Shown here one piece after another: positions 54,136 to 62,407 of a DNA stretch of 64,000 bases (within the stretch, counting starts at the first letter, position 1; each line of letters starts with the position of its first letter). A model generated the notes under the pieces. That model searched no databases. It was given only the letters and a program-made list of their open reading frames with translations, and was not told where the DNA came from. The position numbers were made by a program, and so were the translations under genes. The stretch comes from Clostridium chrysemydis. Lineage in GTDB: Bacteria; Bacillota; Clostridia; Clostridiales; Clostridiaceae. The stretch is taken from the NCBI RefSeq assembly GCF_015234215.1, contig NZ_JADEKP010000003.1:124001-188000 (forward strand), read 5' to 3'.

Positions 54136-54531
54136 TTAAGGCATTTTATTTAAAGATAAGTCTTTAAGAGAAGCTTTAATCTCTTCTCTAGATTTACCTA
54201 AAAAGCTTTCTACAGCTGCTGTTATTGCGCCTTCTACTAGAGCGCAATCAACTGGTTCTATAATATCTAAATTATAACTTTCAGGGTCTAAAAATTCTTT
54301 TGCCATTTCTGTATTCATATAAGCACTTCCAAGGTCAAATAATATTAAAACCCCGTCATCTGAATATACAGATTGTATACCTTCTGATATTTTAAAAGCA
54401 TCAGTTCCGATTCTCATATCAGAAGTACCACCTGCTGCAATCATCTTTGCTCCATCTGCCATTTGTTTTGACATTTCTACTACGCCTTCTGCGATTTTTG
54501 TGCTATGTGAAACTATAACTAAACCTACCAT
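54136..54531 (-). CDS. dhaM: Dihydroxyacetone kinase phosphotransfer subunit DhaM
   Basis: 131 aa EIIA-Man-like protein. Phospho-His is in VGLVIVSHSTKIAEGVVEM (H9), with GTDAFKISEGI and LILFDLGSAYMNTEMA further on. It takes phosphate from HPr and gives it to ADP bound to DhaL. It has only the EIIA domain, without the HPr and EI domains fused in E. coli DhaM, so it uses general HPr. Last gene of dhaKLM. Confidence 0.93.
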   Translation of the reverse strand: MVGLVIVSHSTKIAEGVVEMSKQMADGAKMIAAGGTSDMRIGTDAFKISEGIQSVYSDDGVLILFDLGSAYMNTEMAKEFLDPESYNLDIIEPVDCALVEGAITAAVESFLGKSREEIKASLKDLSLNKMP

Positions 54532-54560
54532 ACGTAATCTTCCTTTCTTTATGTCTTTTT

Positions 54561-55184
54561 TTATACTTCTTCGCTTATTGTTTTTAATATTAAATACATT
54601 GAAGTTGCGCCTGCATCAGCATGTCCTATACTTCTATCTCCAAGGTAGCTTGCACGTCCTTTAGTAGCTTTTATAGTTTTAGTAAATTCCACTCCTTTTT
54701 TAGCTTTATTTACAGCTCTATTTAAGGCAGATTTATCTAAGTCGCCTTCTTGTATTGCTTTTTCTAGCTCAACTACAGCAGGAGATAATGCATCAATCAT
54801 AGTTTTTTCACCTTCTGTTGCATGACCTCTTTGCTTTATTCCATCTAAGGCAACTTTTAAAATATTTAAAAAGTCATTTATATCTATCTCAGATTTATTA
54901 TTTACTATCATAGAACCTTTCATAAAGGCAGTACCATATAGAGGGCCTGAAGCTCCGCCAACACTTGATACTAGAGTCATACCAGATTGTCTTAATATAT
55001 CCCCTATATCATTTCCATCATGTGATTCTAGTTTAGACATAACAGCCTTTAAACCTTTGTCCATATTTAAACCGTGGTCTCCGTCTCCTATAGAAGCGTC
55101 TAATTCTGTTAAATAATCTTTGTTTTGAGAGATTACTTCTGTTACTTTTCCTAATATATCAATTACTTTATTTCCGTTTACCAT
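54561..55184 (-). CDS. dhaL: Dihydroxyacetone kinase ADP-binding subunit DhaL
   Basis: 207 aa. The magnesium-binding Asp cluster is in LDASIGDGDHGLNMDKG, then SVGGASGPLYGTAFMKG and KGRASYLGDRSIGHADAGAT near the end. It holds ADP/ATP as a permanent cofactor that DhaM rephosphorylates. It lies 15 bp after dhaK and 29 bp before dhaM with GGAGG sites. Confidence 0.94.
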   Translation of the reverse strand: MVNGNKVIDILGKVTEVISQNKDYLTELDASIGDGDHGLNMDKGLKAVMSKLESHDGNDIGDILRQSGMTLVSSVGGASGPLYGTAFMKGSMIVNNKSEIDINDFLNILKVALDGIKQRGHATEGEKTMIDALSPAVVELEKAIQEGDLDKSALNRAVNKAKKGVEFTKTIKATKGRASYLGDRSIGHADAGATSMYLILKTISEEV

Positions 55185-55199
55185 AATTATTCCTCCAAG

Positions 55200-56198
55200 T
55201 TAGCCAAATATTTTAAATGCTGGTGTATCTGATTTTGAATCTAATAATTCTTTTAATTCATTATCTAATTTAATTAAAGTTACAGAGCAGCCTGCCATCT
55301 CTAAAGAAGTCATAAACTCTCCAACAAAAGTTTTGTGAATATTTATTCCCTTAGAAGTTAAAATTTCACGAACTCTTTTATTTACTATATAAAGCTCCAT
55401 TAAAGGAGTTCCACTTAAGCCATTTACCATAACTGCTACTTCAGAGCCTTTATCTAAAGGCATATCTTTTAATATTTTATCTAGAAGTTGATCTGTTATT
55501 TCCTTTGCAGTAGAGATCTTTTCTCTGTGAGTTCCAGGTTCACCGTGAATTCCCATTCCGATTTCTATTTCATCTTCAGCTAAAGAAAAGTTTGCTTTAC
55601 CAGCAGCTGGCACGATACAAGAGCTTAGAGCCATCCCCATACTTCTAGTATTTTTAACTACTTTGTTTGCGATTTCTGTAACTTCTTCTAAAGTAGCACC
55701 AGTTTCAGCTTTAGCACCTGCTATTTTGTGAACGAAAACTGTACCTGCGATTCCACGTCTTCCAGCTGTATATAAGCTATCTTCTACGGCAACGTCATCA
55801 TTTACAACTACTTGTGAAACTTTTATTCCTTCCATTTCGGACATTTCTTTAGCCATCTCGAAGTTCATTATATCTCCTGTATAGTTTTTAATTATAAGTA
55901 AAACACCTTTTCCATTATCAGTAGCTTTTATTCCTTCTAAAACTTGGTCTGGAGTAGGAGATGTGAAAACTGAACCGCAAACAGCTGCATCTAGCATACC
56001 GTATCCTACATAGCCTGCGTGTGCTGGCTCGTGACCACTTCCACCACCACTTACTAAAGAAACTTTATCCTTTTTTTGATCTTTTCTAACTATCACATCA
56101 AAATTATCAAGTTTTTTTAAGTATTCTGGGTGCGCAAAAACCATACCATCCATCATATCTTGTAAAACTTCATTTGGGTTATTTATTAATTTTTTCAT
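55200..56198 (-). CDS. dhaK: Dihydroxyacetone kinase substrate subunit DhaK
   Basis: 332 aa. Contains SLVSGGGSGHEPAHAGYVG and IEIGMGIHGEPGTHREKI, whose His (about 217) forms the hemiaminal with dihydroxyacetone. It phosphorylates dihydroxyacetone to the triose phosphate in the cytosol. GGAGG precedes the ATG. A -24/-12 promoter lies 85-100 bp upstream, so the operon depends on sigma-54. Confidence 0.94.
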   Translation of the reverse strand: MKKLINNPNEVLQDMMDGMVFAHPEYLKKLDNFDVIVRKDQKKDKVSLVSGGGSGHEPAHAGYVGYGMLDAAVCGSVFTSPTPDQVLEGIKATDNGKGVLLIIKNYTGDIMNFEMAKEMSEMEGIKVSQVVVNDDVAVEDSLYTAGRRGIAGTVFVHKIAGAKAETGATLEEVTEIANKVVKNTRSMGMALSSCIVPAAGKANFSLAEDEIEIGMGIHGEPGTHREKISTAKEITDQLLDKILKDMPLDKGSEVAVMVNGLSGTPLMELYIVNKRVREILTSKGINIHKTFVGEFMTSLEMAGCSVTLIKLDNELKELLDSKSDTPAFKIFG

Positions 56199-56283
56199 AT
56201 TAAAAACCTCCTAAATATTTTAACTAATTCTATTTATTAAAATTAAACTGTATTCTTAAATTAATTCTCATAAGTAATTAAGA

Positions 56284-56298
56284 GCAAAAGCTGTGCCA
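56284..56298 (-). promoter_or_regulatory. Sigma-54 (-24/-12) promoter of dhaKLM
   Basis: Minus strand TGGCACAGCTTTTGCT matches the consensus TGGCAC-N5-TTGCW fully. The start of transcription would be near 56272. Confidence 0.9.
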
Positions 56299-56396
56299 AA
56301 AGTTTTTTAATTTAATAAATATGGCTTTAAGGGTAGGGAAATAGGGAGGTTAGATAGGATTATAGAAAATAGTTTTAAATAATAAAAATAAGGGTT

Positions 56397-56462
56397 GGTA
56401 AAAAAGAACAAAGAAAAAAAGAACAGGTTGTTCCTTTTTACCAAGTGAATTTGAGTTCTTTT
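56397..56462. promoter_or_regulatory. Candidate upstream activator sites for the dha promoter
   Basis: GGTAAAAAAGAACAA (56397-56411) pairs with TTGTTCCTTTTTACC (56428-56442) with one mismatch. AAAAAGAACA also occurs at 56416-56425, and GTTCTTTTT at 56454-56462. Sites 100-180 bp upstream of a -24/-12 promoter fit binding by the activator encoded at 57692-59761. Confidence 0.6.
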
Positions 56463-56624
56463 TAATTACGATTTTTATAGGTTTATTTAATTATAATGCT
56501 GAGTGTAAAACAATAAGACTTAAAAAAGGCGTATACATACTAAAAAAAGGATGATTTACTTAAAAATCACCCTTTATAAATGGTTTAAAAACATCTAAAA
56601 AATTTAATTTAGCAAAACCGTATA

Positions 56625-56960
56625 TTAATTTTTTAATAGTTTAGTTATTAAACTATTTAAGATGTATTTGATAATTAATAATAAAAAAAGTAAGGCATAT
56701 ATAATAGTTATATAATCAAAATAAAACAACCAACAGAATATAATCAAAGCTATAATTTGAAATAAAATCTCTAAAGAAAGTATAGATTTTATTTTTATAA
56801 ATGATTGGTTTGAGTAAGTTTTTTTTGATAAAAGCTTTATATTTAATTCTGAAAGAATAAAATAAAGCAAACAACTAGTATAATCATTTTTTATAAATTT
56901 ATAAAAAGCAAGTAAACTTAAAAAGACGAAAAAAATTATTAAGATTATCAAATATTTCAA
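56625..56960 (-). CDS. Small membrane protein, unknown
   Basis: 111 aa with a TTG start 8 bp after AGGAGG. Three hydrophobic segments (about 2-20, 62-83, 85-103) are separated by a basic stretch. I do not recognise a family. It has its own terminator, so it is probably expressed. Confidence 0.6.
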   Translation of the reverse strand: MKYLIILIIFFVFLSLLAFYKFIKNDYTSCLLYFILSELNIKLLSKKTYSNQSFIKIKSILSLEILFQIIALIIFCWLFYFDYITIIYALLFLLLIIKYILNSLITKLLKN

Positions 56961-57184
56961 AGATATAACCTCCTATACTAAGCTGGAGTTATTGCTTTTG
57001 GTACATATAAAACACAATCCAAACAGACTACTTTTAAATTCTCCTTAAAATTGTAAGGTAGTACAAGCAAATAATATCAAAATAATTTATTAAAAATGTA
57101 AATTATGGAATAAAGTTTATAAAAGGTTTATAAACTTTATAAAAATGACAACTGTATTTAGGTTAAATATAAAATATGATTATT

Positions 57185-57613
57185 TTATATTCCTAGATGC
57201 AATATAAAATAATCATTTTCTATAGCGTAAGTGATGAATTTAATTAGATTTGATAACTCATTTATTGATACATTTTTATTAATTAGTGTTAACCCTGATT
57301 CAACGTACAGGTCTTCACGACTTGTTATGATAGCTTCTATGCAATCATTTATATTATCTATAAATAATTGTAAATCATTATAAGTGATTTTATTTCTACC
57401 ATGATAATCTATACGCTGATCAGTTAAGCCGTTAGCTAACTCACACTTCACATCTTTAAGAAAATCATAGAGGTATATAAAAGTCGGATCGGAAACAATG
57501 TAGCATAAATCAGGGTTTAAGCCATTTTCATAAAATAACGAAAGAACGGTTTCTATATAAGGATCGTTTTTATGATAACCTGATTTTATAAGTAAGAAAT
57601 CGTGTCTAAGCAT
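57185..57613 (-). CDS. Hypothetical protein
   Basis: 142 aa, soluble and acidic, no signal peptide or known motif that I can name (MLRHDFLLIKSGYHKNDPYI ... FITYAIENDYFILHLGI). AGGTT lies before the ATG. It stands alone between the small membrane protein and the sigma-54 activator. Confidence 0.55.
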   Translation of the reverse strand: MLRHDFLLIKSGYHKNDPYIETVLSLFYENGLNPDLCYIVSDPTFIYLYDFLKDVKCELANGLTDQRIDYHGRNKITYNDLQLFIDNINDCIEAIITSREDLYVESGLTLINKNVSINELSNLIKFITYAIENDYFILHLGI

Positions 57614-57691
57614 AGTATAACCTCCAAATTATTAATGATTAAATTATAACATAATTTGGAAATGAGGATAAAAACAATCAATCTAGAAATT

Positions 57692-59761
57692 TTAATTTAA
57701 TGTATTTTTATCTTTAAAAAGGATTACTTTTTCTATTCCGAAGGCTCTTGCTTTAGCGGCGACTGTTTTGTGAGTTAGACCTAAAGCTTTACCGGCTGCA
57801 TTAAAGCTTCCGTATTTTTTTAGGGCTTTTTCTATAATTAGTTTTTCGTATTCTTTCATAGTTAAAACTTCGTTTGAATTAGTTATTGTTTCTTCGATTT
57901 TATTTTTTTCTTCTTTTTCGAAGGCGTTTAGTTCGCTTCTTATGTGGATAGGTAAATCTTTTAAAGTTATATAGTCGTTTTCTGAAAGGGTAACTATTCG
58001 CTCTAAAAGGTTTTGAAGTTCTCTAACGTTTCCAGGCCACTTATAATTTAAAAAACATTCCATAGCGTCGTTATTTATTCCTAAGATTTCTTTTGAGTTA
58101 TTTTTTGTAAACATCTCTAAAAAATGTCCTATAAGAAAGGCTAAATCTTGCTTTCTTTCTCTTAGGGGAGGAATATTTATAGGGATAACATTTAATCTAT
58201 AATAAAGGTCTTCTCTAAATTCATAGTTTTTTACCATCTCTTCAAGGTTTCTGTGGGTTGCAGCTATTATTCTAATATTAGTTTTTATAGTCTCTGTGCC
58301 ACCAACTCTTCCAAACTCCCTTTCTTGAATAACTCTAAGGATTTTAGCTTGCATATTAATTCCCATCTCTCCAATTTCATCTAAAAAGATAGTTCCGTTG
58401 TTTGCAAGTTCAAACTTACCTAATTTTCTTTTGAAAGCTCCGCTAAAAGAGCCTTTTTCGTGACCGAATAGTTCACTTTCAAGTAGGTTTTCAGGGATAG
58501 CTGCGCAGTTTACTCTTACAAAAGGGCCTTTGTTATTTGAAGAAGAAAGGTGGATTCCTTCTGCTATAAGCTCTTTACCTGTACCACTTTCACCTCTTAT
58601 TAAGACAGTAGCATTAGTTTTTGCAGCTTTTTTAGCTAGGGCTAGTACATCTAAGGTTGTCCCGCTTCGCCCTATAAATTTAGAAAAAGCTTTATCTGGT
58701 TCTTCACGTCTGTAAAGTTCACCTTCTAAGTATTCTGCCTTTGCTGAGATTTCGTTAACCATCTCAGTTAAAATTTGAACTTCTGAAAGGTCTTTAATTA
58801 TAGATAAAACTCCAACGATCTCTCCATCTAATTTTATAGGAGTGACAGACCCGACGACTACAGTTCCGCTTGGCTTTTTAATAATATTACCTGTAGATAC
58901 TTTTCCAGTTTTTAAGACCATATGCCTTAGGCCATTTTTTGAGACGTCTTTAATATTTTTATTTAAAAGATTTTCTTCACTTTCACCAGTTAATTTTAAG
59001 TAGGCTTTGTTTAGATAAGTAATAAAGCCATCTTTATCTAAGAGACAAATACCATCGTGAACATTTTCAACTATAATTTGAAGTCTTTCTTTTAATTCTT
59101 TTACTTCGTATAATTCAGATTTTATTTTCTCAAGATTTGATATATCTTCAAAGATTGAAACAGCACCTTTTAGCTCTTTATTTATCTCTATGACGTTAGT
59201 ATTTATTAAAAGCATCTTATCTTTTAGGTGAATTTTAGTGCCAAGTCTAGGTTTTTTATCTTTTAAAACTGAACTTATAGGGAATTTAGGTAAAATATCG
59301 TTTACATTTTTGCCGACGACATCTTTGTAATTTATAGATAAGATATTATCAGCAGATTTGTTTGTAAGAATTATATCTCCAGTGCTATCTACTACGATTA
59401 TACCGTTAGAGGTGCTCTTTAAAACTTCTTCGAAAGTTATGTTGTTATCTGTTATTATATCGTCTATCTCTTCTTGAGAAGTTTCATCTACAATAAAATC
59501 ACCTTCTATAAATTCTGAAAATTCCTTTAAAGGCTTAATATCGTCTGTATCACAAGTTAGATAAATTTCTTCTCCTTTTTTAACCTTTAAAAGAACTAAA
59601 GGCATTAAGCTAGTTGCAAGAATCTTTTCTCTATCTTTATATTTTATATATAAATTGCAGTTATATTTTTTATTAATCTCATTTGCTTTTATGACAACCA
59701 TAGCCACAACACGGGCGTGAAGTCCTTTTTCGTGGTTTATGATAGATTTAATCTGTATCAT
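57692..59761 (-). CDS. Sigma-54 activator with N-terminal HPr-like domain
   Basis: 689 aa. Residues 1-88 are an HPr fold with the phospho-His region [12 protein letters not shown] (H15) and TSLMPLVL matching the regulatory Ser region (S51). Two PAS domains follow (about 105-215 and 225-335), then AAA+ ([31 protein letters not shown] contact loop in place of [16 protein letters not shown]) and a Fis HTH ([21 protein letters not shown]). Its place near dhaKLM with a -24/-12 promoter makes it the probable dha activator, tuned by PTS phosphorylation of the HPr domain (inference). Confidence 0.9.
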   Translation of the reverse strand: MIQIKSIINHEKGLHARVVAMVVIKANEINKKYNCNLYIKYKDREKILATSLMPLVLLKVKKGEEIYLTCDTDDIKPLKEFSEFIEGDFIVDETSQEEIDDIITDNNITFEEVLKSTSNGIIVVDSTGDIILTNKSADNILSINYKDVVGKNVNDILPKFPISSVLKDKKPRLGTKIHLKDKMLLINTNVIEINKELKGAVSIFEDISNLEKIKSELYEVKELKERLQIIVENVHDGICLLDKDGFITYLNKAYLKLTGESEENLLNKNIKDVSKNGLRHMVLKTGKVSTGNIIKKPSGTVVVGSVTPIKLDGEIVGVLSIIKDLSEVQILTEMVNEISAKAEYLEGELYRREEPDKAFSKFIGRSGTTLDVLALAKKAAKTNATVLIRGESGTGKELIAEGIHLSSSNNKGPFVRVNCAAIPENLLESELFGHEKGSFSGAFKRKLGKFELANNGTIFLDEIGEMGINMQAKILRVIQEREFGRVGGTETIKTNIRIIAATHRNLEEMVKNYEFREDLYYRLNVIPINIPPLRERKQDLAFLIGHFLEMFTKNNSKEILGINNDAMECFLNYKWPGNVRELQNLLERIVTLSENDYITLKDLPIHIRSELNAFEKEEKNKIEETITNSNEVLTMKEYEKLIIEKALKKYGSFNAAGKALGLTHKTVAAKARAFGIEKVILFKDKNTLN

Positions 59762-59888
59762 AAAATTTCCTCCTTAAGTAGTTTAAATTAAGCATAATTT
59801 TATTATAGTAGAAAATAGAAAATTGGGCTAATAGAAATATATAGTATAATGAGGGTAAAATAGTAAATTTTAGATAGGAGTTAGATTT

Positions 59889-60560
59889 ATGCACAAAATA
59901 CTTATAGTAGAAGATGATTTAGTTATAAGCACAGAACTTTGTAATCATATGAAAACTTGGGGGTATGAAACTTTAGCTGTAGAAAACTTTAATGATGTTT
60001 TAAAGGAGTTTGTAGAGTTTGATCCTCAAATTGTACTTTTAGATATATCTTTGCCTTTTTATAACGGGTATCATTGGTGCAGTGAAATTAGAAAAATTTC
60101 TAAAGTGCCTATAATATTTATTTCTTCTACTTCTGACAATATGAATATATTATTAGCTATAACGCAAGGGGCTGATGATTTTATATCTAAACCTTTTGAT
60201 TTAAATATAGTAACTGCAAAGGTTCAAGCACTTTTAAGAAGGACTTATGATTTTGCAGTTCAAAATAATCTTATAGAACATAGAGGAGTTATCTTGAATT
60301 TAAGTGATGCTTCTTTAAATTATAATGGGGAAAGACTAGAATTATCGAAAAATGAATTTAAGATTTTAGAGATTCTTTTAGAGAATAAAGGAAAGATAGT
60401 TTCAAGGTGTAATATAATGACTAAGCTTTGGGAGAGCGATAATTACATAGATGATAACACCTTAACTGTAAATGTTACTAGAATAAGAAAAAAGCTAAAA
60501 GATATAGGCTTAGATGATTTTATTTTAACTAAAAAAGGAATAGGATATGTGGTGGAATAG
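59889..60560 (+). CDS. BceR-type response regulator
   Basis: 223 aa. Receiver (EDDLVISTEL, VLLDISLPFYNGYHWC with phospho-Asp, SSTSDNM, ISKPF) and winged helix (RLELSKNEFKILEILLENKG, YIDDNTLTVNVTRIRKKL, LTKKGIGYVVE), typical of the BceR/OmpR group. TAGGAG precedes the ATG. Its stop is followed directly by the kinase ATG. Confidence 0.92.
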   Translation: MHKILIVEDDLVISTELCNHMKTWGYETLAVENFNDVLKEFVEFDPQIVLLDISLPFYNGYHWCSEIRKISKVPIIFISSTSDNMNILLAITQGADDFISKPFDLNIVTAKVQALLRRTYDFAVQNNLIEHRGVILNLSDASLNYNGERLELSKNEFKILEILLENKGKIVSRCNIMTKLWESDNYIDDNTLTVNVTRIRKKLKDIGLDDFILTKKGIGYVVE

Positions 60561-61550
60561 ATGAAGCTTATATTTAATTATTTAAAAGATAATCTTAAGT
60601 TTTTAGGGGGAGTGCTATCTCTTACCATTATATATTTAATAGTGTTTTTCCTTTATAACTTGCCACTTGAACCTATATTTTACGGGTTAGTTTTATTTTC
60701 TGTAGCGGTTATTATTTCACTTATAATAGGCTTTATAAAATATAAAAATAAGCATTATAGATTAAAAAATATATTAGATAATGGAGTAATTTCTATAGAA
60801 AATTTAGAAGAGAGTAAGTCTTTAATAGAAGAAGATTATAAAGATATAATAAGTTTAGTTTTTAATGAAAAGGCAAGTGAAATAGCTAAAGGAGAGAGGG
60901 AGAGAGAAGAAATATTAGATTATTTTACCCTTTGGGCTCACCAAATAAAAACTCCAATCGCTGCAAGTAAGATTTTACTTCAAAGAGAAGAAAATGATTA
61001 TAATCTAGCAATTTCAAACGAAGTTTTTAAGATAGAGCAGTATGTAAATATGGTTTTAAGTTACCTTAGGCTAGATGAGATGTCTTCTGATTTAGTTTTA
61101 AAGGAATATTCTTTAGATGATATAGTAAAACAAGCTGTTAGAAAGTATTCAAGGCTTTTTATAGGGAAAAGGATAAGCCTTAATTATGAACCATTAAACT
61201 TAAATATAGTAACTGATGAAAAGTGGCTTCTTTTTGTTATAGAGCAAGTCATATCAAATGCTATAAAATACACTAAAGAAGGTGGAAAAATCTCTATTTA
61301 TAACATAGGGAAAACTTTAGTTATAGAAGATAATGGGATTGGAATTGAAAAGTCTGACTTACCTAGAGTTTTTGAAAAGGGATTTACAGGCTTTAACGGA
61401 AGAAGCGATAAGAAATCTACAGGGCTAGGTCTTTATTTATGCAACAATATTCTAAAAAAACTATCACACAAAATAGAGATAGAATCAGAAGTTTTAAAAT
61501 TCACTAGAGTAAAAATAAACTTAGAAACAATAAACCTTACACAGATGTAA
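60561..61550 (+). CDS. BceS-type intramembrane-sensing histidine kinase
   Basis: 329 aa. Two helices (about 14-32 and 38-58) with only a few residues outside, so no sensor domain: the BceS class. His box LDYFTLWAHQIKTPIAASKI, N box VISNAIKYTKEGGK, G box KSTGLGLYLCNNIL. It receives the signal through the BceAB transporter rather than directly. The last codons contain a BceR-box. Confidence 0.93.
   Translation: MKLIFNYLKDNLKFLGGVLSLTIIYLIVFFLYNLPLEPIFYGLVLFSVAVIISLIIGFIKYKNKHYRLKNILDNGVISIENLEESKSLIEEDYKDIISLVFNEKASEIAKGEREREEILDYFTLWAHQIKTPIAASKILLQREENDYNLAISNEVFKIEQYVNMVLSYLRLDEMSSDLVLKEYSLDDIVKQAVRKYSRLFIGKRISLNYEPLNLNIVTDEKWLLFVIEQVISNAIKYTKEGGKISIYNIGKTLVIEDNGIGIEKSDLPRVFEKGFTGFNGRSDKKSTGLGLYLCNNILKKLSHKIEIESEVLKFTRVKINLETINLTQM
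61537..61550 (+). promoter_or_regulatory. BceR-type binding site
   Basis: TTACA-CAGA-TGTAA fits the known TNACA-N4-TGTAA site of BceR-like regulators. It overlaps the kinase stop codon and precedes the transporter genes. TATACT at about 61603 could be the -10 element. TTACATTGTAAGG just after is a partial second copy. Confidence 0.75.
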
Positions 61551-61639
61551 GGTTTAGCTTTACATTGTAAGGTAAATCGATGGAGGGGGAAACTTTAGCT
61601 TGTTATACTAAGGTTAACAGAGTTAAGGGGGAAACAAAG

Positions 61640-62407
61640 ATGAAGATTTTAGAAGTAAAAAACCTTAAAAAAATATATCAAACATTACTTGGAGGAAATA
61701 AAGTACAAGCTTTAAGTAGCGTATCTTTTTCTGTAGAAGAAGGAGAGTATTTAGCTATTATGGGTGAGTCAGGTTCAGGAAAAACTACACTTTTAAATAT
61801 ATTAGCAGCACTTGATAAACCTACAAGCGGTAGTGTTTTGTTAAATGGAGAAGATATAACAAAGATAAAGGAAAAAGGATTAGCTGAGTTTAGACGTAAG
61901 AATTTAGGATTCGTCTTTCAAGATTTTAATCTTTTAGATACTTTTTCTATTAAAGATAATATATTTTTACCTTTAGTTTTATCAGGAGAAAAGTATAAAG
62001 AGATGAATGAAAAGCTTAAGCCTATAGCTAAAAAGCTTTTGATTGAAGATATCTTAGAAAAATATCCTTATGAAGTATCAGGAGGGCAAAAGCAAAGAGC
62101 GGCAGTTTCTAGAGCTTTAATTACAAATCCAAAGCTGGTTTTAGCAGACGAACCTACAGGGGCACTTGATTCTAAGTCAGCAAACAGCTTACTTAAGATG
62201 TTTAATGAAATAAATGAAGAAGGTCAAACTATTTTGATGGTTACCCACAGTACAGCTGCAGCTAGCCACGCTAAAAGAGTTTTATTTATAAAAGATGGTG
62301 AGGTTTTCCACCAAATCTATAAAGGGGATATGACAAACGAAGAGATGTATCAAAAGATAACAGATACATTAACGATAATTGCAACAGGTGGTGAGACTAA
62401 TGAATAG
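61640..62407 (+). CDS. BceA-type ABC transporter ATPase
   Basis: 255 aa from ATG 61640, preceded by AAGGGGG (an ATG at 61580 is possible but less fitting). Walker A MGESGSGKTTLLN, signature VSGGQKQRAAVSRAL, Walker B LVLADEPTGALDSKS. It powers the BceB permease that removes peptide antibiotics from lipid II cycle intermediates and signals to the kinase. Overlaps the permease start. Confidence 0.93.
   Translation: MKILEVKNLKKIYQTLLGGNKVQALSSVSFSVEEGEYLAIMGESGSGKTTLLNILAALDKPTSGSVLLNGEDITKIKEKGLAEFRRKNLGFVFQDFNLLDTFSIKDNIFLPLVLSGEKYKEMNEKLKPIAKKLLIEDILEKYPYEVSGGQKQRAAVSRALITNPKLVLADEPTGALDSKSANSLLKMFNEINEEGQTILMVTHSTAAASHAKRVLFIKDGEVFHQIYKGDMTNEEMYQKITDTLTIIATGGETNE

Larger units (their letters stand above)
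56199..56624. promoter_or_regulatory. Intergenic region between dhaK and a small membrane protein
   Basis: 426 bp without ORF. It holds the -24/-12 promoter, the activator-site cluster and, at 56542-56576, a minus-strand terminator (AAAGGGTGATTT stem, then seven T) that ends the 56625-56960 gene. Confidence 0.8.
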
